This document shows, in pieces, positions 18,236 to 28,036 of a stretch of 64,000 bases of DNA (position 1 is the first letter of the stretch; every line of letters starts with the position of its first letter). Source of the stretch: Nitrospiraceae bacterium. Its GTDB lineage: Bacteria; Nitrospirota; Nitrospiria; Nitrospirales; UBA8639. The DNA lies in assembly GCA_020632595.1 (NCBI GenBank), contig JACKFF010000002.1:372001-436000 (forward strand), given 5' to 3'. The notes under the pieces were generated by a model. It ran no database searches. It was not told the origin of the DNA and saw only the letters and a list, made by a program, of their open reading frames with translations. The position numbers were made by a program, and so were the translations under genes.

Positions 18236-19033
18236 ATGAGTCCCTCTCCCCTTCCGTCATTGCCTAGGTTACCCACGCGTGATCGAATCACGATTCTCTC
18301 AGCCCTGGTTGGCGTGATTGTTCTGGCTTGGGCCTATGTCCTGTATCTCCGGGCGAAAATGCCCATGATGCATGCTGATGCGCCCGTGGCGATTATACCG
18401 TTGCATCCATGGAGGCCCGTGGACTTTGTGTTTGTGTATCTGATGTGGGCAGTCATGATGGTCGGGATGATGCTGCCAAGTGCCGTCCCGATGACCTTGT
18501 TGTATGCAGGCATGGTTCGCAAGGCCGAGCGGCAGGGTTCACCCATGGCTCCGACGGGGGCGTTTGTGGCCGGGTATTTATTTTTATGGTGTGTCTTTAG
18601 TCTAGGCGCGACTGTCGTGCAGTGGGGATTGCATGAAACGGCCATGCTCTCGCCCATGATGGTGGCCAAAAGTCATGTTGTCGGTGCAGGGCTCTTGATG
18701 GTCGCGGGTCTGTATCAACTGACCCCGTGGAAGGCTGGGTGCTTAGATCATTGCCGTGCACCTGCTCATTTTTTTGCCAAGCATTGGCGACCGGGTGTTC
18801 GCGGCGCCTTTCGATTGGGACTTCATCATGGGGCGTTTTGTCTGGGTTGCTGTTGGGCCTTGATGGGGCTGTTGTTTGTGGGTGGGGTGATGAATGTCCT
18901 CTGGATTGCGGCAATAACGGCCTTTGTGTTGTTCGAAAAGGTGTTGCCGGTCGGCGCCTTGAGTGCTCGCTTGAGATGGGCGGCCGGGATCGGCCTGGTT
19001 GTGAGTGGGGTGGGGGTGTGGGTTCTGGCCTAA
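18236..19033 (+). CDS. DUF2182 metal-binding-type integral membrane protein
   Basis: 265 residues with about seven helices. Family features are the Met-rich WAVMMVGMMLPSAVPM segment, YQLTPWKAGCLDHCR, and the loop HHGAFCLGCCWALM, where Cys/His/Met residues could bind copper or another soft metal. It follows the DUF1326 gene on the same strand by 285 bp, a pairing common in bacteria. The transport or assembly function is unproven. Confidence 0.9.
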   Translation: MSPSPLPSLPRLPTRDRITILSALVGVIVLAWAYVLYLRAKMPMMHADAPVAIIPLHPWRPVDFVFVYLMWAVMMVGMMLPSAVPMTLLYAGMVRKAERQGSPMAPTGAFVAGYLFLWCVFSLGATVVQWGLHETAMLSPMMVAKSHVVGAGLLMVAGLYQLTPWKAGCLDHCRAPAHFFAKHWRPGVRGAFRLGLHHGAFCLGCCWALMGLLFVGGVMNVLWIAAITAFVLFEKVLPVGALSARLRWAAGIGLVVSGVGVWVLA

Positions 19034-19077
19034 CGGGTTGTCCGTTTTGAGGATGTGCCCCTTCCACGACGGCTCGA

Positions 19078-20298
<1,221 letters not shown>

Positions 20299-20422
20299 AA
20301 GGGGGAAAGTATGATATCAAATGGCCGGGATGGAAGGAATGGGTTGCGTCCCGGCCGTGGCTTGGCGCGCAAGCCCTGGGCTTGCAATGGAGTTTGGGTG
20401 AGCTGGCCCGGGTTTGCCTGAT

Positions 20423-20923
20423 TTATGCTGGCTTCGCCTTGGCCTTGAGGAGTGCGGTGATGGCTGCCTCAAGGTCTGATGGGTCTGTTGAGGGGGCATA
20501 GCGTTCTTTGACCGCACCGGTCTGGTCCACCAGAAATTTCGTGAAGTTCCACTTGATGGCCTCCGATCCGAGTACGCCGGGTGCCTCGGCTTTGAGATGT
20601 TTGAAGAGGGGATGAGCATCGGGCCCATTCACGTCCACCTTGGCAAACATCGGAAAAGTCACACCATAGTTGGTTTGACAGAACGCGAGGATTTCTTCGT
20701 TCTCCCCCGGGTCCTGGCTCCCAAACTGATTGCAGGGAAATCCGAGGATCTCCAGTCCTTGTGCATGATATTTTTTATAGAGATCTTCCAACCCCTGAAA
20801 CTGAGGGGTGAATCCGCATTTTGAGGCCGTATTGACGATGAGTAACACCTTACCCTTTTTGGTGGCGAGGGACTCTTCTTTACCCTGAATGTTCCGGCAG
20901 GTCATGTCGTAAATCGTGCTCAT
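20423..20923 (-). CDS. Glutathione peroxidase (thioredoxin-type, Cys)
   Basis: 166 residues. Reduces peroxides through Cys36 in NTASKCGFTPQ; Gln70 in FPCNQFGSQDPGENEEI and the Trp of IKWNFTKFLVD complete the catalytic site. Bacterial Cys enzymes of this family usually take electrons from thioredoxin. The AAGGGG ribosome site upstream of 20923 favours this start over the longer frame to 21007. No signal peptide, so cytoplasmic. Confidence 0.95.
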   Translation of the reverse strand: MSTIYDMTCRNIQGKEESLATKKGKVLLIVNTASKCGFTPQFQGLEDLYKKYHAQGLEILGFPCNQFGSQDPGENEEILAFCQTNYGVTFPMFAKVDVNGPDAHPLFKHLKAEAPGVLGSEAIKWNFTKFLVDQTGAVKERYAPSTDPSDLEAAITALLKAKAKPA

Positions 20924-21247
20924 GGGCTTTATCCCCTTACAGTGGTTGAGTGGATCAATGGTTGTGGTGTGACATGTGAATGGACATTCAGCTGCCAATT
21001 GTAACATTCGAATACCGGGTGGGGCACGCGAGGGGAGACGGAAAATTTGACAGGATAGGGATTGTCCTGTAACCTACCCTCTGTTCATGTCGATTCGGTC
21101 CGACGACGGGAACATTCAATAAATCTTCGGGCCCCGCGATCGTATCGCGACCAGATCCTGCTCGGAGCGGACTTCCCACCTGATTCTGCTTCACTCGGTT
21201 TTCTGAACCCGCTTACATACGATCCTTGTAACAAAAGGAATAGTTTT

Positions 21248-22519
21248 ATGTCTTCAACTGCGTTGTCACAGTTTGGTGCGCTTGGTGTGTCTGCTACTTT
21301 GGTTGGGGTGTTGAATAAGCTCGGTTTAACGGAACCGACCCCGATTCAAGTTCAGGCCATCCCTCCGGCTCTGGAAGGCCGGGATGTGCTGGGCTGTGCC
21401 CAGACCGGCACCGGAAAAACCGCCGCCTTTGTCATTCCTATCATTGAACGATTGGTAGATGGTCCTAAGGGCCACCCTCGCGCGATGATTTTAGCGCCAA
21501 CCCGGGAGTTGGCATTTCAAATTCAAGAGACGGTTGATAAGTTCGGGCGTGTGCGCGGGATTTTTGCGACCACGCTGGTGGGTGGTGCTGATATGCATGC
21601 GCAAGTCCGCGGCTTACGGCAACGTCCCGATATCATCGTCGCGACGCCGGGTCGTCTCCTTGACCATATGTGGCAGGGGACGGTTTCGTTTGCCAAACTT
21701 CGGATGGTGGTCCTCGACGAAGCCGATCGGATGCTTGATATGGGGTTTGCGCCTCAGCTCAATCAAATCATTGAGGCGTTGCCGGAAACCCGGCAAACCT
21801 TACTTTTCTCGGCAACGATGCCGAATAATTTGGCTGATTTGGCTCGGATGTCTCTCAACGATCCGTTTAAGGCCCTGGTCGCGAAATCTGCCACACCGGC
21901 TGAAGGCGTCACCCATACGGTGCATCACACTGCCAATTCCGATAAAACCTCTCTGCTGCTGTCTATTTTAAAGGAGACAGAGGGGTCGGTCCTGGTCTTT
22001 ACCCGGACCAAACATCGTGCCGATCGGATCGGGGAAACCCTGGAAAAGGTCGGTTGTCGCGTGGCGGTATTACATGCCGGACGACGGCTGCCTCAACGCC
22101 GTGCGGCCCTGGAAGGCTTTCGCCGGGGGCGGTTTGAAATTTTAGTTGCGACCGATATTGCCGCTCGCGGGTTGGACGTGGACAATATTCAACACGTGAT
22201 TAATTATGATTTGCCTCATGTGCCGGAAGATTATATCCATCGTATTGGTCGGACGGCGCGCAAGAATACCAAAGGGTGGGCTACGAGTTTTGTGACCGGT
22301 GAGGATAATCGTTCGTTACGCATGATAGAAAAATTGCTGGGAAAAGCGGTTCCCTGCGCTCCTGGAAGCCGTCCGCCAATGCCGGCCATTGCACCCGAGA
22401 GACGCGGGCCACGGCCTAATTCCACGGGTAGAGGATTTGGTGCGCCTCGATCCGGGAGCCCTGCGAGACATGACCGACCGGCTATTCGTCGGCCGCGTCC
22501 GTCGACCCTCGCTTCCTAA
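21248..22519 (+). CDS. DEAD-box RNA helicase (RhlE-like)
   Basis: 423 residues. ATP-dependent RNA unwinding, likely in ribosome assembly or mRNA turnover. Motifs: Q motif GLTEPTPIQ (27-35), Walker A AQTGTGKT (51-58), PTRELA, VLDEADRMLD, SATMP, DIAARGLDV, and HRIGRTAR. The C-terminal tail from about residue 365 is rich in Arg, Pro and Gly. AAAAGGAATAG lies upstream of the ATG; about 190 bp of untranslated frame is open upstream but has no such site. Two hairpins follow the stop. Confidence 0.95.
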   Translation: MSSTALSQFGALGVSATLVGVLNKLGLTEPTPIQVQAIPPALEGRDVLGCAQTGTGKTAAFVIPIIERLVDGPKGHPRAMILAPTRELAFQIQETVDKFGRVRGIFATTLVGGADMHAQVRGLRQRPDIIVATPGRLLDHMWQGTVSFAKLRMVVLDEADRMLDMGFAPQLNQIIEALPETRQTLLFSATMPNNLADLARMSLNDPFKALVAKSATPAEGVTHTVHHTANSDKTSLLLSILKETEGSVLVFTRTKHRADRIGETLEKVGCRVAVLHAGRRLPQRRAALEGFRRGRFEILVATDIAARGLDVDNIQHVINYDLPHVPEDYIHRIGRTARKNTKGWATSFVTGEDNRSLRMIEKLLGKAVPCAPGSRPPMPAIAPERRGPRPNSTGRGFGAPRSGSPARHDRPAIRRPRPSTLAS

Positions 22520-22531
22520 CGCTTCTCGCAC

Positions 22532-22560
22532 AGACTCTTTTAATATTTGTAAAAGAGTCT
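22532..22560 (+). terminator. Hairpin after the helicase gene
   Basis: AGACTCTTTT and AAAAGAGTCT pair around a short loop, just after the helicase stop. No clean T run follows, so it may be an RNA-stability stem or part of a tandem terminator with the next hairpin. Confidence 0.5.
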
Positions 22561-22573
22561 TAGGAGTTTTCCT

Positions 22574-22610
22574 GAAGCCCGGATCATTCTGGTCCGGGCT
22601 TCATGGTTTT
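22574..22610 (+). terminator. Intrinsic terminator
   Basis: GAAGCCCGGA and TCCGGGCTTC form a strong 10 bp stem, followed closely by GGTTTTT. This is the probable end of the helicase transcript. Confidence 0.75.
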
Positions 22611-22944
22611 TGAAATGTCTCCGTCTCTCCACTTCTCGTTTTCTACCAAGTCGTGCTTCCATATCCTTCCTGGGCATTTGCCTGAACCGTAAGTGCCTGG
22701 GTCGCGCTTTCCGTTTGAAACAATACCGTGCTTGGGCCTCGCACCGCGCCGGTAGTGGTTAGGGGCCCAAATGGGAAAACTGTTGTGGCCACTGTCTGTT
22801 CCAGCTTTGGTTCTGGAAAGACTTATGGATGAGAGTAGATGGTTCCTTCCGCCCTCATCGAGAAAGGGAAGATTTTACTATGAGTTTTCCACTAGAATTT
22901 GGTGATCGGACGTCTTTTTTTACTTTTTCAAGGAGGTGCTGACG
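22611..22944. other. Spacer upstream of the SmbP-like gene
   Basis: No gene or clear promoter recognised; it ends in a T-rich stretch and the ribosome site of the SmbP-like gene. Confidence 0.5.
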
Positions 22945-23328
22945 ATGCGTGTCCTAACCTGGATCACTCGACTGAGTGTTAGCCTGTTGTGCCTCGGACT
23001 TGTCGCGGCTTGCGCTTCTCATTCATCCGGAAAGACCAATCCACATGTGGCGGAAGCCGTTACGCATGCACAGGAAGCCGTCGATCATGGCGGCATGGGG
23101 CATGCCGATGCGGTCGTGACCCATGCAAAAGCTTCCCTTCAACATGCGCAGGCTGCGAAAAAGGACATGACGAATCCTCACCTTGATGCGGCCATCTCCG
23201 AATTAGGGGAGGCTATTACACATGGTCAAGCCGGACATGCTGATGTGGCAACCGGTCATGCCAAGTCTGCGGTGACGCATTTAAAAGAAATTAGTGGAAT
23301 GACACCCACCGCCGGAGGGTATTATTGA
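22945..23328 (+). CDS. smbP: SmbP-like small metal-binding lipoprotein
   Basis: 127 residues with a lipoprotein signal (LVAAC, Cys23). The mature part consists of two related helical blocks with regularly spaced His (NPHVAEAVTHAQEAVDHG, then NPHLDAAISELGEAITHG), like the SmbP of Nitrosomonas europaea, which binds several copper ions per molecule in the periplasm (known for that protein). Here a lipid anchor replaces the soluble form. A strong AAGGAGGTG ribosome site suggests high expression. The role is probably copper or nickel buffering. Confidence 0.85.
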   Translation: MRVLTWITRLSVSLLCLGLVAACASHSSGKTNPHVAEAVTHAQEAVDHGGMGHADAVVTHAKASLQHAQAAKKDMTNPHLDAAISELGEAITHGQAGHADVATGHAKSAVTHLKEISGMTPTAGGYY

Positions 23329-23385
23329 AGGGATTGTCAGTTTTATGTTTCTGCGAGTAGCGCAGTAATGATACCGGGGATACAA

Positions 23386-23411
23386 GAACCCCGCCGATTC
23401 CGGCGGGGTTC
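23386..23411. terminator. Bidirectional terminator-like hairpin
   Basis: GAACCCCGCCG and CGGCGGGGTTC form an 11 bp GC-rich stem between two convergent genes (SmbP-like and FKBP). T runs are short on either side. Confidence 0.6.
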
Positions 23412-23433
23412 CTGTTGACAAATATGCCCAACC

Positions 23434-23991
23434 TCAGGGAGCAGTGGCATTTTTGATATCCAAAATTTTCACATCAAAGTAAAGCGTTTTCCCTGCTAAG
23501 GGGTGATTGAAGTCTAAGACGACCACTTGTTCTTTGACTTCCGTTACTGTCGGGTGGACGACACGGCCTTGTCCGTCCTTTCCTTGTAATTGCACCCCGA
23601 CCTTCCGTGCATCAGGTGGAATTTGGTCAATGGGCACTTCCTGAATGGCCTGAGGGTCGACCTTGCCATACCCCTGTTCCGGGGCGACGGTGACTTGTTT
23701 GCGTTCTCCCGCCTTCATTCCATCCAGGGCCGTTTCCAGGCCAGGAATAATTTGGTGAGATCCCTGAGTAAATGTCAGAGGTTCTCCTCCTACGTTGGAG
23801 TCGAGCACCTCTTTGTTTTCCAAGGTCAACGTGTACTCCATTGAGATGGACTTTCCTTCAGAAACGGTCATGGGCGAGCCTCCCTCTTGAGAATCTGCCT
23901 GCGCAGACGTGGTCATCGCTGAGGCCACCAGCAAGGAGCAACATACAACCCGGGCTAATACATGCAGTGCCATAAGACTGATCCTCCGCAA
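23434..23991 (-). CDS. Exported FKBP-type peptidyl-prolyl isomerase (SlyD-like)
   Basis: 185 residues with a signal peptide (about 1-32, ending TTSAQA). The FKBP core shows EYTLTLENKEVLDSN, GSHQIIPGLETALDGMKAGERK and VAPEQGYG, followed by an insert-in-flap chaperone-like domain and the closing LDFNHPLAGKTLYFDVKI that is typical of SlyD. It lacks SlyD's His-rich tail. It probably assists folding in the periplasm. Confidence 0.93.
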   Translation of the reverse strand: MRRISLMALHVLARVVCCSLLVASAMTTSAQADSQEGGSPMTVSEGKSISMEYTLTLENKEVLDSNVGGEPLTFTQGSHQIIPGLETALDGMKAGERKQVTVAPEQGYGKVDPQAIQEVPIDQIPPDARKVGVQLQGKDGQGRVVHPTVTEVKEQVVVLDFNHPLAGKTLYFDVKILDIKNATAP

Positions 23992-24379
23992 AAATTATTG
24001 CTGATATAACAGTTGGCTGGAAAAGAGGGCGGTTGAAAATGAGGGGGTTAATAACCGGACGCTTCCAGGCTGTTGGTGAACGAATGATGTAATTTATCAG
24101 AAAAATAAATAGCTTGGCTATGAGATCGGAAAATATCCTGTTGCCCTATTCCATATCAGGGCTTGACTCCTCCCCGGTATCCATTGAGCATAGGAAATCA
24201 TGAAAAAAAGAGGCCAGGAGGGTGAAGATTGGAGTATGGTTTGCTTTCTTTGACTGTTGCTGGGCTGCCAACCCCGATACAATCCGTCGATTGGCGCACA
24301 GCTCTGAGTGTTTGATCATGAAGAATATGTTTAGCGTTCTTAAGACATTTCTCCGTGAATGGAGGAGGAAAGGCTCAGA
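23992..24379. other. Intergenic, nothing recognised
   Basis: Between divergent genes (FKBP minus, molybdoenzyme plus). Several frames are open only over short stretches, and no convincing promoter was identified. Confidence 0.4.
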
Positions 24380-25024
24380 ATGGAACCCAACGAACGGATG
24401 GTGAAAGCGAAGCAGCAGGTTGCCCAACATCGGCGAGAATTCTCCTGTCGGGAAGTGGATGAACCTCAGGATGAACGGGTTCCCCCCGGCCAGCATGTGG
24501 TGAATAATTTTCCGGTCCTGGATTTGGGCTGTAAGCCGGATATCGTCCTGGCTGAATGGGCTTTAAGTATTGATGGGTGCGTGGCCAATCCGCTGACATG
24601 GGATTGGGAGACATTTGAACGGCAGCCTCAGGTGCAGATCACGGCTGACTTTCACTGTGTCACCTCCTGGACCATGTTGGATAATGAATGGAGAGGTGTG
24701 AAATTTCAACATCTATTAAATTTGGTTCGCCCCTTGCCCGAGGCCAAGTTTGTACTCTTCGAAGCGTTTGATGAGTATACGACCAATGTCACCCTTCAGG
24801 TTTGCGACGATGATGATGTGCTGCTGGCCACTCATTGGAATGAAAGGCCATTGACCAAAGACCACGGTGGACCGGTACGTGTCATTATTCCCAAACTCTA
24901 CGGTTGGAAAGGGGCAAAGTGGGTCAAAAAAATTACGTTTTCGGATCGCGATCAAAAGGGGTTTTGGGAAGTGCGTGGATATTCCAATACCGCGCGACCA
25001 TGGGACAATGACCGTTATGGGTGA
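24380..25024 (+). CDS. Sulfite-oxidase-fold molybdopterin protein
   Basis: 214 residues from the ATG at 24380, with GGAGGAGGAAAGG upstream. The molybdopterin-binding fold is visible as DFHCVTSWTM, with Cys93 as the likely molybdenum ligand, and as GGPVRVIIPKLYGWKGAKWVKKI. No Tat or Sec signal is seen, so unlike YedY/MsrP this would be cytoplasmic. The substrate is unknown. A longer version starting at 24359 is possible. Confidence 0.9.
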   Translation: MEPNERMVKAKQQVAQHRREFSCREVDEPQDERVPPGQHVVNNFPVLDLGCKPDIVLAEWALSIDGCVANPLTWDWETFERQPQVQITADFHCVTSWTMLDNEWRGVKFQHLLNLVRPLPEAKFVLFEAFDEYTTNVTLQVCDDDDVLLATHWNERPLTKDHGGPVRVIIPKLYGWKGAKWVKKITFSDRDQKGFWEVRGYSNTARPWDNDRYG

Positions 25025-25074
25025 CCCTGTAATTCAGTCTTTCCCCCTCTCTTCTGTGCATTTTCGATTTAGCT

Positions 25075-26187
25075 ATGTCCGTTCGTGATCCTTTTTGTAT
25101 TTCCAAAGTTGAAGCGTGGTCAATCGCCCTGCCGCTTCTGGCACCCTTTGTCGTGGCATCAGGAGCCATGACGGTGGCTCATAATGTATTTGTCCGTGTG
25201 ACGCTTCGAAACGGCGCGTATGGTTTTGGGGAAATGGCACCGTTTCCCGAAATTTCAGGCGAAGATCAGGCGGGGAGTCTTCAAAGCTTTCCTCTTGCCG
25301 CAAAAGCCTGTCTTGGGCAACCTGTCACTCAGTACAGAAAATTGGCGCACCGGCTTCGTGAAGTCGCCTGGCAGAATCCATCTGTGCGATGTGGTATGGA
25401 AACGGCCTTTCTTGATGCGTTGTGTCGGGGCATGGGTATTCCTCTCTGGGGACTGTGGGGAGGGGCCGATGTGCGACCACGGGAAACCGATGTCACGCTG
25501 CCAATTGGACCCCTCGATCAGGTTGTTGCCACCGCCCGGTCATGGTATGCAAGGGCATTCCGGATTTTTAAAATGAAAATTGGCCTTGAGGTCGATGAGG
25601 ATATCAAGCGGATTGCCGCCGTGTGTGCGGCATGTCCCCAGTCGAGGTTTATCCTTGATGCTAATGAGGGATTTTCTTTGGAGCAGGCAAGTGAATGCTT
25701 GAAGACCATGGAGCGGTTGCGTCTTCCTGTGATGTTATTCGAACAACCGGTCGCACGAGAGGATGTTGAGGGGTTCGTGACTTTGCGACGCAGAGGAAGG
25801 ATTCCGCTTGCCGCTGATGAATCAGTTCGCTCCGTACAGGATGCCCGAGGATTAATTGAACGCAACGCGGTTGATGTGCTGAATCTGAAAATTACGAAAT
25901 GTGGGGTAGTGGAATCCATGGATATTGCCGGGTTGGCCAGGGCCTCAGGCCTCAAACTTATGATTGGTGGCATGGTAGAAAGTCGAGTGGCCATGGGGTG
26001 TTCTTTCAGTTTGGCCTTAGGCTTCGGAGGGGTGGAATTTTTGGATCTTGACACGCCGATTCTATTGTCACAAGACCCGGTACAGGGCGGGTATGCGTAT
26101 AAGGGACCGGTTTTGCAGCCATGGGAAGAGTCGGGGCTTGGGATGGAGATGCGCCAGGAGCCCTCATCGGTGGTCGTCGTTGAATAG
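25075..26187 (+). CDS. Enolase-superfamily enzyme, dipeptide-epimerase-like
   Basis: 370 residues. Muconate-lactonizing subgroup: general bases Lys166 and Lys168 (FKMKIG) and Lys272 (NLKITKCG); metal ligands Asp195 (LDANEG), Glu223 (FEQPV) and Asp248 (ADES). The capping domain precedes them. The closest fit is L-Ala-D/L-Glu epimerase of murein recycling, but o-succinylbenzoate synthase has the same residues, and no menaquinone or murein genes are adjacent. It starts 50 bp after the molybdoprotein and may be cotranscribed. Confidence 0.88.
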   Translation: MSVRDPFCISKVEAWSIALPLLAPFVVASGAMTVAHNVFVRVTLRNGAYGFGEMAPFPEISGEDQAGSLQSFPLAAKACLGQPVTQYRKLAHRLREVAWQNPSVRCGMETAFLDALCRGMGIPLWGLWGGADVRPRETDVTLPIGPLDQVVATARSWYARAFRIFKMKIGLEVDEDIKRIAAVCAACPQSRFILDANEGFSLEQASECLKTMERLRLPVMLFEQPVAREDVEGFVTLRRRGRIPLAADESVRSVQDARGLIERNAVDVLNLKITKCGVVESMDIAGLARASGLKLMIGGMVESRVAMGCSFSLALGFGGVEFLDLDTPILLSQDPVQGGYAYKGPVLQPWEESGLGMEMRQEPSSVVVVE

Positions 26188-26476
26188 GGGGTGTTGAGGA
26201 ATGATCAGGAGTTTCACCTTTTGGTTGTCCGCAGATATCTCCATCGCACAACCGGCCGTCCGATGATCAAGGAGTTTTCTTTTATGTGTAACTTCGGGAA
26301 TGGTTTCCCTACGACAAGTCTCAGGACAAGTTTTGTATCCCCGCCTAACAAGAACCGGGGTGTGAAGAATGCGGTTTCCGGATTCAATCGTCTCTTGCTT
26401 GCCAGAATTCTCATTTACTGGGTAGGATCATTTAACGGCTGGAATGAGGTTATTGGCTTAACCAGGATGGTGATGA

Positions 26477-28036
26477 ATGGGAATAGGTAATCGAATGATG
26501 AGATGGAGCAAAAGCCTCGGACTTGTGGGGCTGGTGTGGTGCGTTTGCGCAGGGCCGGTGTTTGGTCAGGATCTGGCCTCCTTTGAGCAACGTGTGACAC
26601 GGCATACGTTGAAGAACGGCTGGACCTTCATTATTGTGGAACGTCCGGTTGCCCCTGTTTTTGCCTTTATGACGCGAGTCAATGTGGGATCGGCTCAGGA
26701 AGTCATGGGGCAAACGGGACTGGCTCATATGTTTGAGCATATGGCCTTTAAAGGTACCCCTCACATCGGGACGATTGATTACGACGCAGAAAAGATTGCG
26801 TTAGCGGCATTGGAAGAAGCTTACCAGGCTTATCAAACGGAGAAATTTGCTGCCGATTCTGACCCGGAGAAGGTGGATCGTCTTTATGCGGTTTTTAAGG
26901 AGCGACAGCAAGAGGCTTCTTCGTTTGTGGTGAAAAATGAGTTCGGCGATATCATAGAACGAGAGGGTGGGGTTGCGTTAAATGCCTTTACCGGTGCTGA
27001 TGTCACGGGGTATTTTTATGCTCTTCCGGCCAATAAAGTCGAACTGTTTGCGTACTTGGAATCCGAGCGTTTTTTGCACCCGGTGTTTCGGGAGTTTTAC
27101 GAAGAACGGGACGTGGTCATGGAAGAGCGTCGAATGCGCACGGAAAGCCAACCCTTCGGCCGGTTACTCGAACAGTTTGTGGCGACGGCCTATATGGCTC
27201 ATCCATACCATCATCCGGTGATTGGCTTTGCCAGCGACATCCAATCCTACACGATGACCGACGCGAAGAAGTTTTATGAAGCGCAGTATGTGCCTACGAA
27301 TTTGGTGACAGCGATCGTTGGAGATGTGAAAGCGGAGGCGGTCATCCCGATTCTTGAAAAATATTTCAATCGAATCCCCTCTGCTCCCGCTCCTCCTCCG
27401 CTTCGAATCGTGGAGCCTCCGTCCATCGCGGAAAAAATTGTGAAGCTGCAGGATCCTTCCCAACCCTTATACGTGGAGGGTTATCATAAGCCACCTGTGA
27501 CCCATGCTGATCAACCGGTGTACGATGCGATCGATGATATTTTAACCAATGGGCGGACCTCTCGATTGTATCGATCGATGATCCGGGACAAACGCATCGC
27601 CGTGTCGGTGGGAGCTTACGGGGAATATCCGGGGGACAAGTATCCCCACGTGTGGATGGCCTATGCCGTTCCCGGCCGGGGCGTGACGAATGACACCGTG
27701 CAGCAGGCATTACGGGAAGAGTTTGACCGCCTGAAAACCCAGGATGTCTCCGATGAGGAACTGGCACGATTTCGTACCCGTGCCAAAGCGGGGTTGGTTC
27801 GGGCTTTGAATAATAACCTTGGTCTGGCCATGCATCTCACCGATTATCAAATGTTGTTTGGAGATTGGCGCGAGTTATTCCGGTCCATTGATCGGTTGGA
27901 TCAGGTGACCAAGGCCGATATTCGTCGGGTGGCTAACACGATGTTTCAACCAACGAACCGGATCGTGGGCATGATTGAGACGGTTTCTCCTGCCGGGGGA
28001 CCCCAAGCAGTCACATCCGGGGAGGGTCAATCATGA
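26477..28036 (+). CDS. M16 zinc peptidase, catalytic member
   Basis: 519 residues with a signal peptide (GLVGLVWCVCAGPVFG). The inverted zinc motif HMFEH sits at residues 84-88; a downstream NEFGDIIEREGG supplies the third ligand region. M16 enzymes form clam-shell pairs that cut peptides; in Gram-negatives periplasmic pairs are common. The stop overlaps the start of the next gene by four bases (ATGA). Start at 26477 or at the ATG 26495. Confidence 0.94.
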   Translation: MGIGNRMMRWSKSLGLVGLVWCVCAGPVFGQDLASFEQRVTRHTLKNGWTFIIVERPVAPVFAFMTRVNVGSAQEVMGQTGLAHMFEHMAFKGTPHIGTIDYDAEKIALAALEEAYQAYQTEKFAADSDPEKVDRLYAVFKERQQEASSFVVKNEFGDIIEREGGVALNAFTGADVTGYFYALPANKVELFAYLESERFLHPVFREFYEERDVVMEERRMRTESQPFGRLLEQFVATAYMAHPYHHPVIGFASDIQSYTMTDAKKFYEAQYVPTNLVTAIVGDVKAEAVIPILEKYFNRIPSAPAPPPLRIVEPPSIAEKIVKLQDPSQPLYVEGYHKPPVTHADQPVYDAIDDILTNGRTSRLYRSMIRDKRIAVSVGAYGEYPGDKYPHVWMAYAVPGRGVTNDTVQQALREEFDRLKTQDVSDEELARFRTRAKAGLVRALNNNLGLAMHLTDYQMLFGDWRELFRSIDRLDQVTKADIRRVANTMFQPTNRIVGMIETVSPAGGPQAVTSGEGQS

